Shown piece by piece: positions 49,705 to 59,095 of a DNA stretch of 64,000 bases. The notes below the pieces were generated by a model. It was given only the letters and a program-made list of their open reading frames with translations, was not told where the DNA came from and ran no database searches. The translations under genes and the position numbers were made by a program. Origin of the DNA: Gimesia alba. Its GTDB lineage: Bacteria; Planctomycetota; Planctomycetia; Planctomycetales; Planctomycetaceae. Numbering within the stretch: the first letter of the stretch is position 1; each line of letters begins with the position of its first letter. The stretch lies in contig NZ_CP036269.1 of assembly GCF_007744675.1 (NCBI RefSeq), positions 1,813,501-1,877,500 on the forward strand, in the 5' to 3' direction.

Positions 49705-50550
49705 TCATTTTGGGTGGGGGTGTTGTTTTTGATCTTGTCTGGTTGGTGGCTTTTTTGTGAAGGGGGTTTTCCACATGCCGAGGAGTGTTTGCCATTGGGG
49801 TTGGTCGAAGTCGGGGAGGCCGAAGTGGATGTTTTTGAGATCATTTCGCATGCGGTAGGTGCCTGCGAGGCGGTCCCAGATGGAAAAGACGGTGGAGTAA
49901 TTGGAATTGGTTTCAGAGGGAATTTGTGAGTGATGAATTTTATGCATATCGGGCGAGACGAAAAGCCAGCGGAAGAAACGGTCAGCCTTGCCGATCGAAA
50001 TGTTGGCGTGATGGAATTGTGTGGATAAAAAGACAAGCAGACCGTAGACGATGAGGTACCAGGCTTCGAGGCCGAGCAGGGGGATGAGCAGCAGTCGGAA
50101 CAGTGTTGAGAAAATGAGCTCACCCCAGTGAAAGCGGGTGGCGGTGGAGACGTCCATATAGGGATCGCTGTGATGCATGCGATGGAAACGCCAGAAGAAA
50201 GGGATGCGATGATTCATCCAGTGCCAGCAGTAGGTCCAGGCATCGAGCAGAACAATGGCGAGGATGGTTTTTCCAACGGTTCCCAGCGGCAGATGATTGA
50301 GGAGCCCCCAGTGATTATCGTGCGACCATTGAGCAGCGAATTCGACAGAGACTCCGAAGAGCAGTCCCAGCAGCAGGGCATTCAGAACCGCGAGGATAAT
50401 GTTATGCAGGGCGTGATGGTAGCGCGTTTTACTGGCGACCGGTTTGAATGCGAACCAGCTTTCCCAGCTCCAGAACAGAGCGAGGAGCAGGACTGGTAAG
50501 ATGCGATGCGCGAGCGACAGAATTTGTAATCCTGAGAGTTCAGAAAACAT
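49705..50550 (-). CDS. Sterol desaturase / fatty-acid hydroxylase family protein
   Basis: 281 residues with about four membrane helices. The di-iron histidine motifs are complete: H110-WMN-H114, H123-RM-HH127, the QFHH pair (180-181) and H203-KI-HH207. The blocks LLDAWTYCWHWMNHRIPFFWRFHRMHHSD and FVSPDMHKIHHSQIPSETNSNYSTVFSIWDRLAGT are the core signature of the family. These integral membrane enzymes use iron and oxygen to hydroxylate or desaturate sterols, fatty acids or carotenoid-like lipids. The substrate is not readable. The C-terminus ends in a Lys/Pro/Gln-rich tail. It stands alone on this strand. Confidence 0.9.
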   Translation of the reverse strand: MFSELSGLQILSLAHRILPVLLLALFWSWESWFAFKPVASKTRYHHALHNIILAVLNALLLGLLFGVSVEFAAQWSHDNHWGLLNHLPLGTVGKTILAIVLLDAWTYCWHWMNHRIPFFWRFHRMHHSDPYMDVSTATRFHWGELIFSTLFRLLLIPLLGLEAWYLIVYGLLVFLSTQFHHANISIGKADRFFRWLFVSPDMHKIHHSQIPSETNSNYSTVFSIWDRLAGTYRMRNDLKNIHFGLPDFDQPQWQTLLGMWKTPFTKKPPTRQDQKQHPHPK

Positions 50551-50662
50551 AAGCGCATCAGTTTAATTTGAGGGGAGTGAAAATCCAGTGCCGAGTAACG
50601 ACATCAAAGGGGCACCGTATTTTTCATTCTGTCAGATGACTCGCGGGGAGACAAGGGCCGGG

Positions 50663-52468
50663 TTATTGCTCGTGATAGGCGGCTTTGATTTTTCCCTGCT
50701 GTTGCAGTCCGCGCACGAATTCGATCTGCCTTGGTTTGGGAATTTTCAGATGTTGCATGAGCGCCAACAGGTCGTTCAGTCGGGGAGTTGCGGACGCTGT
50801 GGATGCGGAGATTTCCAGTATCAGATCGTTATATTCGATTTGAGCTGGCTGGAGCAGGACGTTGCCTCGGGTTTGAATGGTGGCGGTTGCCGGATCGATC
50901 ATCAACTCTGGTGTTTGATTCTTGACCAGCGACGATTGTGCCAGGGAGGGTTGAATGGGAATGGAGAGTTTCAGCAAATGGGCTGCCAGTTGTTGTGCCA
51001 GTTTCTGATTGGGATGGGGCAGAGAGATCATGATCATACTGGTCGATTGCAGCATGGCTTTCGCATTCAGGTTTTGCTGTGCTTTCAGGAACTGGTTGAT
51101 GGTTTGTGTGATGAGTTGTCCCGTTGCAGGCAGGCTGGCGGAATCGTTCAGGAAAAATTTCAGATGGGGGATGCCGGTTCCCGAAACGAGCTTGGGAGTA
51201 ATATCAGCGAGCAACTGAGCACCCTGTTCGATGATGGCCTGGGATTTGTTTTGTGTTCGGTTTGTATCAAGCATGCCCATCACGACGGCGCTTGCGGCAG
51301 GGGACTCTGTCTGCTGAATGGTTGTGGGAAGCAGGTAGCCTCCTGTGAGTTTGACATCGGGATTGGCGGCGGTGAGATAGCATTCAATGCGTTGTCCCTT
51401 TTTGACGCCTTGATTGGGGATGTATGCGATGAGGGAGACATTGGCCAGATTGCCGGCGCGGAGCGGCGTTTTAATCTGTTTGACATTGATCTTCATCGCT
51501 GCCATGGAGGACTTGAGTGCCTGGATTGCTTCGGGAGAGTAATTGCGTTCTCCCGTTCCGTTGAGTCCTACGACGAGGCCGCTGCCTGTGAGTTTGATGA
51601 TTTCCGCCGGTTGGAATTCACCCAACTGCGCCAGTTTCAAAACCGGCTGTGCCTGTGTTTCTCTGGGGATAGGAAGTTCGGAATGGAGGTCGAGTTGAAC
51701 CAGGTTTTTGCTGATGACGGTGGCCGGCAGCATGGTATTGGTGACGAAGGGAATGACGGGAATGGTTTGATTGAGAGCTGCATCTTGAGTGGGGATGCCT
51801 GTGGTTTTGAAGGTGATGCCTCGATAGGCGGCGATGATGTGAACGAGCCGTTCCTGCTGGACGAGGAATGGTTCGGGAGCCGACGCCGGTTTCATAGTTG
51901 GTTGGGGAACGTTGTATCCGGCAGACACGGTCCGTTTGGGAAAGGGATTGGTCAAGGAGATCTGTTGTACGGTTTTGACTTCGTTAGCCGAGATACCCTG
52001 CTGGTCGACCGGTTTCATTGCCACCCGCCGCACGAGGTCGGCATCGATGCGGACTAATTCTTCGATCAGCGTGGTGCGTTGTTCTTTCGTGGTTTGTGAG
52101 AGGAGCAGAATATTTAACGCGGGGGAGGAGTCAGCTGACTGTGGTGATGCGGTGACAAGATTGATTTCCGGTGTTCTGTTTTCCGGAAGCCGTGGATCTT
52201 GAGAGAGTTCCTGAGTGGTGGCTATGTCCGACAGTTTGGGAGCAGGTGCTGGATTCAATGGACTTTGTTTTGGACCAGCCGGGAAATCGAGACTGAGATC
52301 GGGAAATTCGTCTGGTTCGGAAAGTGAAATTTCCAGTTCGGCTTCTGCGGCGGTTTGCTCAGTGTTCTGATTAATACTGAGAAAGCCTTGAATGGATTGC
52401 GACAGAAAAAACATGGCCAGTGCGAACAGGCCCATTCCTGCGAGTATGGAAAATTTGAAGTAGCGCAT
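50663..52468 (-). CDS. FlgI-like flagellar P-ring protein with long N-terminal extension
   Basis: 601 residues; ordinary FlgI has about 370. An N-terminal hydrophobic segment (7-28) and a Pro/Glu/Ser-rich stretch are followed by about 230 residues of unknown type. From about residue 275 the sequence fits FlgI: GLVVGLNGTGE (297-307), then KINVKQIKTPLRAGNLANVSLIAYIP, QRIECYLTAANPDVKLTGGYLLPTTI and AVVMGMLDTN. FlgI forms the periplasmic P ring around the flagellar rod. No other flagellar gene is in the window, so this is an orphan copy with a changed N-terminus, perhaps recruited to another envelope machine. Long antisense frames over it are shadows. Confidence 0.78.
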   Translation of the reverse strand: MRYFKFSILAGMGLFALAMFFLSQSIQGFLSINQNTEQTAAEAELEISLSEPDEFPDLSLDFPAGPKQSPLNPAPAPKLSDIATTQELSQDPRLPENRTPEINLVTASPQSADSSPALNILLLSQTTKEQRTTLIEELVRIDADLVRRVAMKPVDQQGISANEVKTVQQISLTNPFPKRTVSAGYNVPQPTMKPASAPEPFLVQQERLVHIIAAYRGITFKTTGIPTQDAALNQTIPVIPFVTNTMLPATVISKNLVQLDLHSELPIPRETQAQPVLKLAQLGEFQPAEIIKLTGSGLVVGLNGTGERNYSPEAIQALKSSMAAMKINVKQIKTPLRAGNLANVSLIAYIPNQGVKKGQRIECYLTAANPDVKLTGGYLLPTTIQQTESPAASAVVMGMLDTNRTQNKSQAIIEQGAQLLADITPKLVSGTGIPHLKFFLNDSASLPATGQLITQTINQFLKAQQNLNAKAMLQSTSMIMISLPHPNQKLAQQLAAHLLKLSIPIQPSLAQSSLVKNQTPELMIDPATATIQTRGNVLLQPAQIEYNDLILEISASTASATPRLNDLLALMQHLKIPKPRQIEFVRGLQQQGKIKAAYHEQ

Positions 52469-52792
52469 GTTTCCCTCAGCCTTGAAAATAGGGCTTCGTG
52501 AAATGGATTGAAATGAAGAATAGATCTGGAGGCGCGTCGTTTTGAGAGAGAGGAGCGGGCACCTTATTGTAAATCGGATTTTATGTCAATATGGGTGATC
52601 TGGATGAGGGGTTTCCCGTTTTAAGAGTTTCGATTGTTGCGTAATTTGTTCAGATCAACGTTCTTGAATCTTTGAATAACGGGGTGAGAAAAGGAGATGT
52701 TTGGCCCCGGCGAATCAGGGACAGCTATATTGGAATTGACCCTGATAGTCGAGTAGTCGTACTATTCCCACATTTCTAAAGTGGCGGGGCCA
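52469..52792. other. Intergenic region between divergent genes
   Basis: About 320 bp. Expected to carry promoters for the FlgI-like and GT39-like genes. No repeat or clear hairpin. Confidence 0.5.
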
Positions 52793-54058
52793 ATGATGCC
52801 GCAAGCAAAACGGCTTAAATACATACTATTATTTATCTTACTGATATCCGCATGTTTGAGGTGCGGAGTGGCGGTTTACGTTCAGCGCCAATTAGATCGA
52901 CAACCTGAACGAACATATGTCATTGAAGGCGATGCAGACGGCTATTGGAAGCTGGCGCAGTCGCTCGTGCATGGCGAGCCGTATTCGATTTATACGCCGC
53001 CGCGACGTGTACTGCGGATGCCTGGGTTTCCGTTGTTTCTGGCTGGTGCGATGTCAGTCGTGGGCGAAGATCATTTTCGTGTGCGACTGATTTTGGCGCT
53101 CTCGGGAGTTGTCGCCTGTTTTGTCGTTTATTTATTGGGAAAAGAACTGGCCAATGAAACGATCGGTCTCATCGCGGCAGCGCTGACTGCGGTATCGCCG
53201 GTGATGGCGGGGTTCAGTGTTTTGTTTTTAAGCGAGACGCTGTTCGCGGTGACGATGCTGATTTCGTTATGGGTACTGGTCAAATTATCGAAAGTTCCAT
53301 TTAGAGTTGAGGATCAATTTCAGGGCAGGCTCTGGTCTGTGCTGGCGGGCATTTCACTGGCAGCCGCCTTTTATGTAAGACCGAGCTGGCTGTTGATGCT
53401 GCCCCTGGTTGTTTTCATTTTGTTATTAAGTGCAAAGGAGCATCGAACTGCGGCACTCACGCGAGGCCTGCTGATGATTGTGGGTTTTAGTGTGATGCTG
53501 GTGCCTTGGGTTTATCGGAATTATCAGGTTACCGGGCACTTTGTCCCGACCACATTGTGGGCGGGTCCCAGCTTGTACGATGGTTTGAATCCGCGTGCGA
53601 CCGGGGACAGTGACATGACTTTTTTTGATCAAGAGAATGTGTTGAACAAAATGAGTGAATACGAAATGAATCAGCACTATACAAAACGGGCAGTCGAGTA
53701 TGCGCAGCAGCATCCCGGTCATGTCTTCGAACTGATGGGAGCGAAGCTGCTGCGTTACTGGAAGCCTTGGCCGAATGCACCGCAGTTCAAGTCATTCTGG
53801 ATGATGGCGGCTGTGTCAGTGTTGTTCATTCCGGTCGTGTTGTTCGCGGTGTATGGTGCCTGGGTTTCGCGCGATCAATATTTACTACTGCTGATTACTG
53901 TCGGGCCGATCGTTTACTTTTCGCTGATTCATCTGGTCTTTGTCAGTTCGTTGCGCTATCGGCTGCCTGCGGAATACAGCTTATATATATTGTCCGCGGT
54001 CGGTTTTTATCAAGTGTGTTTTTCCTCTCGTAAACGGAAGGAACTCAAACCGGAATAA
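52793..54058 (+). CDS. GT39/PMT-like membrane glycosyltransferase
   Basis: About 421 residues from the ATG at 52793 (GTG at 52781 is an alternative). About ten membrane helices. VIEGDADGYWKLAQSLVHGEPYSIYTP (about 43-69) carries the acidic first-loop motif of the dolichyl-phosphate-mannose-mannosyltransferase (ArnT-like) fold; RMPGFPLFLAG follows, then VRLILALSGVVACFVVYLLGKELANETIGLIAAALTAVSPV. It likely moves a sugar from a lipid-phosphate donor to an exported target. The AsmA-like gene starts 30 bp downstream, so they may form an operon. Acceptor unknown. Confidence 0.8.
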   Translation: MMPQAKRLKYILLFILLISACLRCGVAVYVQRQLDRQPERTYVIEGDADGYWKLAQSLVHGEPYSIYTPPRRVLRMPGFPLFLAGAMSVVGEDHFRVRLILALSGVVACFVVYLLGKELANETIGLIAAALTAVSPVMAGFSVLFLSETLFAVTMLISLWVLVKLSKVPFRVEDQFQGRLWSVLAGISLAAAFYVRPSWLLMLPLVVFILLLSAKEHRTAALTRGLLMIVGFSVMLVPWVYRNYQVTGHFVPTTLWAGPSLYDGLNPRATGDSDMTFFDQENVLNKMSEYEMNQHYTKRAVEYAQQHPGHVFELMGAKLLRYWKPWPNAPQFKSFWMMAAVSVLFIPVVLFAVYGAWVSRDQYLLLLITVGPIVYFSLIHLVFVSSLRYRLPAEYSLYILSAVGFYQVCFSSRKRKELKPE

Positions 54059-54087
54059 TACCGGATTTTGTGTGGTTTTTAGTCATT

Positions 54088-57000
54088 ATGGTTGTTCGTA
54101 AAACATTTCAATGGTGTCTGCTGATCCTGGTCTCGCTGGTGATTACCGGCGGGAGCTACGGATATTATTTGTGGATGCGCAGTGACGAAATGTTGAAGGC
54201 GGGCATTCTCGACAAAATTTCCAATCATATTCCGAATCTGATGATTGATATCGACCGGGCGCAATTTGATTTCCGGCGACGGGTGCGGATTGAAGGTTGT
54301 CGCGTTCAGGTTGTGAGTCACCCTGATACGATTATTGATTTACCCGAAGTGGTGGTCACTTTAGATCAGGAAAAACTGGCGCGTCGGCAGGAGATCGATA
54401 TTCAGAAAGTCGTGCTGAACCGGCCACAGTTGGTTCTGGTGCGGATGGCCGATGGAACCTGGAACTGGGAAGGATTGCCGGAGCCAATCAGGAGCGATAA
54501 ACCGCTGCCGGAGCTGGTGATTGAACGGGGCAGCCTGTCACTCAAGTTTGAGCGTGGTCCCCAGAGTGTGCCGACGGCGGTGACGTTTCAAAACCTGGAT
54601 CTGCGATTGATTCCCTCTGGTGCCAGCCGCTATGAAATTGAAGGACATACTTCGATTCCTCAGGCGGGGAAACTGGAAATTTCCGGTTATTGGGACATCG
54701 GTTCAAAAATCGGATCAGTGGAAGGGACGTGGAGCCAACTGGAATTCGGGCCGAATCTGGTGCGGATGGCAACCGGGATTTCGCCGGAATTGATGTCGCG
54801 ATTAAAGTCGGCGTTTCCTTCCATGCAACTTAAACCCGATCAGGCGACGGGCATGTATGATCTGGGCGTGAGCGCTCAGATGGATATTAATTTCAGTCTG
54901 TCTAAAAGCGGTCGGGAACAGCCACCTCAATTTCAGGTGGTGACTCATTTGCGTGAGGGGAAGCTTAAGCATCCGTTATTGCCGTTTCCTTTACGAAATA
55001 TTGTGGGCAAGATTTATGCGAATAATCAGCGGTTATTGATTCAGAATTTACAGGCCCATAATGGGGAGAGTAGTTTTGCCGTCGGTGGATATTATCGTTT
55101 TGGAAATAAAATTCCCGAAGATGGTGCTCCCCAGGATCAAAGCTACTTTTCATTTCAGGCCCGGAAATTACCCATTGATGATCGGCTGCGAAGTCGATTG
55201 ACAGGGGGACTGGCGAGAACCTTTGATACTCTGCGCCCTCAGGGAAATATCGATCTGGAAGTGACATTGAGTCATCCTCCCGGTCAGGGGAAATGGCGGA
55301 TTCAGGATCTGATCGTCTCTGCCGTCGATGGTGAAGTGATGCCGGTTCATTTTCCGTATCGGGTTGACCATATTAAAGGCCGGATGACTCAGAAGGATTC
55401 TGATCTGTTGGATCTGAATTTCATCGGCATGGCAGGGAACCGGCCGGTCAGTGCCGTGGGGTCGATTCGGCATCCTGGTCCGGCATCGAAAATTGATATC
55501 CTGGTAAAGGTAGATGATGCTGCCGTGGATGCTGCGGTACGGTCTGCTGCTCCGGAAGCAGTCCAGAATGTTCTGGATCAAATCGACTTGCAGGGAAATG
55601 CGGATGTGACGTTGCGATTGACTCGTGAGCCTTTACTCAATCAACCGATCCATCTGAATTTAGTGGCGGAAGTGGATCGTGGTTCGCTGCAGTATCGAGA
55701 GTTCCCTTATCGGGTCAGCAATCTCAAAGGTCGCGTTTCTTATTTCAGTAAAACCGGGATTACGCGATTTGAACAAGTGACGGGTAAGCATGGAAATGCG
55801 AGTCTCTCTGCCAACGGCTCTTATGCCCGGTTTGCCAATGATGGCAGACTCGAGTTAAGCGTGACAGCCAATAATGCTTCCTGCGATTCCAACTTACGTC
55901 TGGCGCTGCCTGCGTCCTTACAGGAATTGTGGGGAGAACTATCGCCGACCGGTAAAATCGATCTGAGAACCAACATTGTCTGGGAACGTGGCAAGCCGTT
56001 AGATATCAGTATCCCCAGTGCGAACCTGTATTCGGGGAGCATCTACTTGAAGGAATTCCCATATCCCATTGATAATCTGAATGCAAACTGGAGCTATGTT
56101 GTCAATCCGCAAACCCAGAACAGTGAAGTTCGCTTGACCAAAATCTCCGGAAGACATGACGAGACTCGGATCGGAATCGGGAATGCGATTGCCGATGTGA
56201 CTCCGCGCGGCGACTGGCGGGTGTTGCTGGAAAATATGAACATTGATGACGTATCGACCGATCGTGCCTTTCAGAAAGCGCTACCGGAAGAAATGGCATC
56301 GGCATTGAATACTCTGAATATTCAACGACCGATTTCAGCCAGTGGCTGGATTGAATTTCGCGGTTCGAAACAGCCGGGAACCGCCATCACGGCTGCCTGG
56401 GGCATGGATTCGATTCTGGCAGAGAATACGATTACAGCGGGCGTGGACATTACCAGAGTTTATGGGAAGGTCCATTCTAAAGGGACGTGGGATGGAACAC
56501 ATTTGGATTTAACGGGCAATGTCGATTTAGACTCCGCGGTGATTCTGGATTATCATCTCACAGAAATAAAAGGGCCGTTCGAGATTCATGATCAAAAACT
56601 GACCGTGGGCTCAAACCAGATTCGCCGCGATCAGTTTCAGTCAGTCAGTCTGCCACAAATTAATGCGAAGCAGCCAATTACGGCAAAAGCGATTCGCGGT
56701 GTGCTGACTTGTATGGGAGATATCGAACTGAGTACGATTCCGTCATACAATATGCAGATTGAATTGAATCGCGGATTGCTGGAAGAATATGCGGCCCGTT
56801 ATATGCCTGGTGAATCGCAATTACGGGGCGTGATGAATGGCTGGATTCAACTTTGGGGTCGCGGTTCGAATAAAGCAGATTTAAAGGGGCAGGGACAATT
56901 GCAGATCAGTCCTGCTGCGATTTACGAACTGCCGCCGATTGCTCAGATTTTTAAAGTCGTGCGCCTCGCTCAGCCGGATAAAACAGCCTTTGATTCTGCC

Positions 57001-57402
57001 TTCTGTGACTTTACTGTTTCGAATGAGACCTTTCATCTGAAGTACATTGAGCTAAAAGGGAATGCCATCAGTTTGTACGGACAGGCGGGAGAAGCCCACT
57101 TTGACGGTCGTTTGAAGGTGGATCTGTTTTCACGATTATCGCGTCGTCAACTTCCGCTGCCGGCCATTACTCAACTGATCGGGCATGCGACGAGTGGCTG
57201 GATTCGAGTGGAATTGCGCGGCACGACATCAAGTCCGATTGTCGATATCAAGTCGAATCCGCTGTTGGATGGTTCTCTGAAAACATTTCTGAATAATGTA
57301 GTGCGAGGGCGTCCCGGCAATAATATTCCAGGGCGCCGCATTCAACCGGTCCAAACCAATTCTCGAACTCCGAGGCAATTTCCACTGCCCTTTGCGCAAT
57401 GA
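54088..57402 (+). CDS. AsmA-like large envelope protein
   Basis: 1,104 residues from the ATG at 54088; an earlier in-frame ATG at 54070 would add six residues. One N-terminal membrane helix (CLLILVSLVITGGSYGYYLW), then a long run of beta strands. Blocks typical of AsmA/TamB-type proteins: DIDRAQFDFRRRVRIEGCRVQV, DLPEVVVTLDQEKLARRQEIDIQKVVLNRPQLVLVR, and near the C-terminus MNGWIQLWGRGSNKADLKGQGQLQISPAAIYELPPIAQIFKVVRL. AsmA-like proteins form long beta-grooves that move lipids between membranes in Gram-negative envelopes. The position right after a GT39-like gene suggests envelope work; no direct partner is readable. Confidence 0.75.
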   Translation: MVVRKTFQWCLLILVSLVITGGSYGYYLWMRSDEMLKAGILDKISNHIPNLMIDIDRAQFDFRRRVRIEGCRVQVVSHPDTIIDLPEVVVTLDQEKLARRQEIDIQKVVLNRPQLVLVRMADGTWNWEGLPEPIRSDKPLPELVIERGSLSLKFERGPQSVPTAVTFQNLDLRLIPSGASRYEIEGHTSIPQAGKLEISGYWDIGSKIGSVEGTWSQLEFGPNLVRMATGISPELMSRLKSAFPSMQLKPDQATGMYDLGVSAQMDINFSLSKSGREQPPQFQVVTHLREGKLKHPLLPFPLRNIVGKIYANNQRLLIQNLQAHNGESSFAVGGYYRFGNKIPEDGAPQDQSYFSFQARKLPIDDRLRSRLTGGLARTFDTLRPQGNIDLEVTLSHPPGQGKWRIQDLIVSAVDGEVMPVHFPYRVDHIKGRMTQKDSDLLDLNFIGMAGNRPVSAVGSIRHPGPASKIDILVKVDDAAVDAAVRSAAPEAVQNVLDQIDLQGNADVTLRLTREPLLNQPIHLNLVAEVDRGSLQYREFPYRVSNLKGRVSYFSKTGITRFEQVTGKHGNASLSANGSYARFANDGRLELSVTANNASCDSNLRLALPASLQELWGELSPTGKIDLRTNIVWERGKPLDISIPSANLYSGSIYLKEFPYPIDNLNANWSYVVNPQTQNSEVRLTKISGRHDETRIGIGNAIADVTPRGDWRVLLENMNIDDVSTDRAFQKALPEEMASALNTLNIQRPISASGWIEFRGSKQPGTAITAAWGMDSILAENTITAGVDITRVYGKVHSKGTWDGTHLDLTGNVDLDSAVILDYHLTEIKGPFEIHDQKLTVGSNQIRRDQFQSVSLPQINAKQPITAKAIRGVLTCMGDIELSTIPSYNMQIELNRGLLEEYAARYMPGESQLRGVMNGWIQLWGRGSNKADLKGQGQLQISPAAIYELPPIAQIFKVVRLAQPDKTAFDSAFCDFTVSNETFHLKYIELKGNAISLYGQAGEAHFDGRLKVDLFSRLSRRQLPLPAITQLIGHATSGWIRVELRGTTSSPIVDIKSNPLLDGSLKTFLNNVVRGRPGNNIPGRRIQPVQTNSRTPRQFPLPFAQ

Positions 57403-57424
57403 TTTCCATTAAGGTCAGACTAGA

Positions 57425-57589
57425 TCATTTCTTGGATCGTTTTTGTCTGCTTTGAGAAATCTCCTCGGTTTCCTGCTTCGATTTCTTTTTCCAGCGGGAG
57501 AGGATGAACGTTAAGACAACGAGCAGAGCGAGGTAGGCTCCCAGAATCTTAAGCAGCCAGAAGAACATTCCTGTGGCAATTTCGTTCAT
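57425..57589 (-). CDS. Small single-helix membrane protein
   Basis: 54 residues. MNEIATGMFFWLLKILGAYL starts a membrane helix that ends LVVLTFILSRW, followed by a strongly basic/acidic tail (KKKSKQETEE, then RQKRSKK). No Shine-Dalgarno site is clear. It is convergent with the AsmA-like gene. A single-span helix plus a charged tail is a plausible real protein, but no family is known. Confidence 0.5.
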   Translation of the reverse strand: MNEIATGMFFWLLKILGAYLALLVVLTFILSRWKKKSKQETEEISQSRQKRSKK

Positions 57590-57668
57590 AAGCAGGGAAA
57601 ACTTGCTATTCTGACTGATACTCTAGATCAGCAAAGAAGTGACGGCGGACGGAAACGGCGGTCTGCTA

Positions 57669-58265
57669 TTACTCTAATCCGGTCATAGCGCTGATTTCAA
57701 GTTGTTTTCCCGAAAGCGTGAAGCCAAAAGAAGATAAAAGGTTGGGGAGTGGAAACGTACCATTCGTATCGGTTAAATTGAGGCAGACGGTGACCTTAAC
57801 TTCTGACGGGGAAGGAGCAGGGCCAACCGGAGAACAGGGGATGCTGGAATTTCCTAAGCTGGTCGTATTAATGGGAAGATCGCCTCCTTCCTGAATCACC
57901 ACCAGCACATCGCCGGCTCCCGGAGCGGCTGGGGCGACAGTCAGAGAGAGCGAGTTAATCGCCACGTATTCTTGAATTAAGTTTCCGACTGAAGTCGAGG
58001 TCGCTCCCACCTGGGCTGCTTCCCGTGAGCCTTCAATTGTTGCTGCCGTAATGGTTTGCTGCAGCAGTGCAAAAAAGCCGAATTGGATGATCGCCAGCGA
58101 GAGGATCAAAATGATGGGAAACGCCAGGATAAATTCCAGCAAGACGGAACCTGTTCGACTCCTGTTTCGAAGGAGCTTCTGTCGTTGACTGGTCTTGTTT
58201 GTGGGCAATGATGGCTTCCTGATGATTTCCATCTTACGTACTTCTAAACAGACGAGTGTTAACAA
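57669..58265 (-). CDS. TadE-like pseudopilin
   Basis: 198 residues. A basic leader (RQKLLRNRSRTG) is followed by SVLLEFILAFPIILILSLAIIQFGFF, the TadE prepilin helix with the conserved Glu at position +5 of the helix start. The soluble domain has two Cys (SSIPCSPVG, VTVCLNLTD) and ends in LLSSFGFTLSGKQLEISAMTGLE. TadE-type minor pseudopilins work in tight-adherence (Tad) pilus or secretion systems. A second TadE-like gene is divergent 250 bp away. Confidence 0.82.
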   Translation of the reverse strand: MLTLVCLEVRKMEIIRKPSLPTNKTSQRQKLLRNRSRTGSVLLEFILAFPIILILSLAIIQFGFFALLQQTITAATIEGSREAAQVGATSTSVGNLIQEYVAINSLSLTVAPAAPGAGDVLVVIQEGGDLPINTTSLGNSSIPCSPVGPAPSPSEVKVTVCLNLTDTNGTFPLPNLLSSFGFTLSGKQLEISAMTGLE

Positions 58266-58515
58266 ACGGAGACATTTGCTTCACACTTGCTAAGGCTGGT
58301 TATCATTTCTCAAATCCGTCCGATCTGAGATCCGGTTGGTGTAGTCTCTGATTGAGACGAATTACACACCATTCCTCGATTCTCCTCTGAATCAGCGGAG
58401 AAGTGAGGCGTCTCTTGAGTAGGGAACGCAAATTGCTTGCCAAACTACTATTGTTGAGAGTAGATTAGGGTAAATCGTTCCATATTTGACCTGAAGAGAA
58501 GAGTGGTACCAGACT

Positions 58516-59052
58516 GTGCAGAGTAACAGGCAACGAACTGAGAAGCGAAATGCGCCACGATCGGGTGTTGTCGTGCTGGAATTAATTCTGGCGGCGCCTG
58601 CGTTCCTGATCATTATGCTGGCGATGGTTCAGATTTCCTTGATTTACGTGGCAACAGAGCAGACTGCGTATGCGAGTCGGTATGCCGCTAAGATTGCATC
58701 GGAAACTCCTTCCGGGGCGCTCAATGCATTGAATACTGGTGCATTGAAAACGAACGTAGATAACGTGCTGCAAGTCGGGGGGCTGCCGCAAGGAAGCTGT
58801 CGTGTGATTTTAGAACATAATTTGGGAGCACATACCACCATTGCTGATCCGGTCGTAGCACTTCCAAACTGTGACTGTGATCCACCGGCGACCAGCTTAC
58901 CGTCTGTATCAGGTGCGGCCGTAAATGAGTCGGTGCGTACGACTGTCTGTGTGCCCCTGGATGGGAACGTTCCCGACTTTTTATCCAGCTTCGGATTTTC
59001 GATTCAAGACTATGTCGTTGAACAATCCACGACCTATTTATACGAACTCTGA
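58516..59052 (+). CDS. TadE-like pseudopilin
   Basis: 178 residues from a GTG with GAGAAGAG upstream. Leader KRNAPRSG, then VVVLELILAAPAFLIIMLAMVQISLIYVA, the TadE helix with Glu. The soluble part has Cys pairs (PNCDCDPP) and ends in FLSSFGFSIQDYVVEQS. It shares the SSFGF motif near the C-terminus with the divergent TadE-like protein, so the two are related. Confidence 0.82.
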   Translation: MQSNRQRTEKRNAPRSGVVVLELILAAPAFLIIMLAMVQISLIYVATEQTAYASRYAAKIASETPSGALNALNTGALKTNVDNVLQVGGLPQGSCRVILEHNLGAHTTIADPVVALPNCDCDPPATSLPSVSGAAVNESVRTTVCVPLDGNVPDFLSSFGFSIQDYVVEQSTTYLYEL

Positions 59053-59095
59053 TCCAGATAATTTGACTTTGTAAGTTTAGACTGATCTTTTACCC

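Noticed and set aside
49188-49732. Small frames on both strands in the repeat region
   Set aside because: Composition follows the REP-type repeat; no ribosome-binding site, no natural protein features.
50588-52057. 489-codon plus-strand frame opposite the FlgI-like gene
   Set aside because: It is Cys/Gly/His-rich with no family blocks, and the minus-strand FlgI reading has clear motifs. An antisense shadow.
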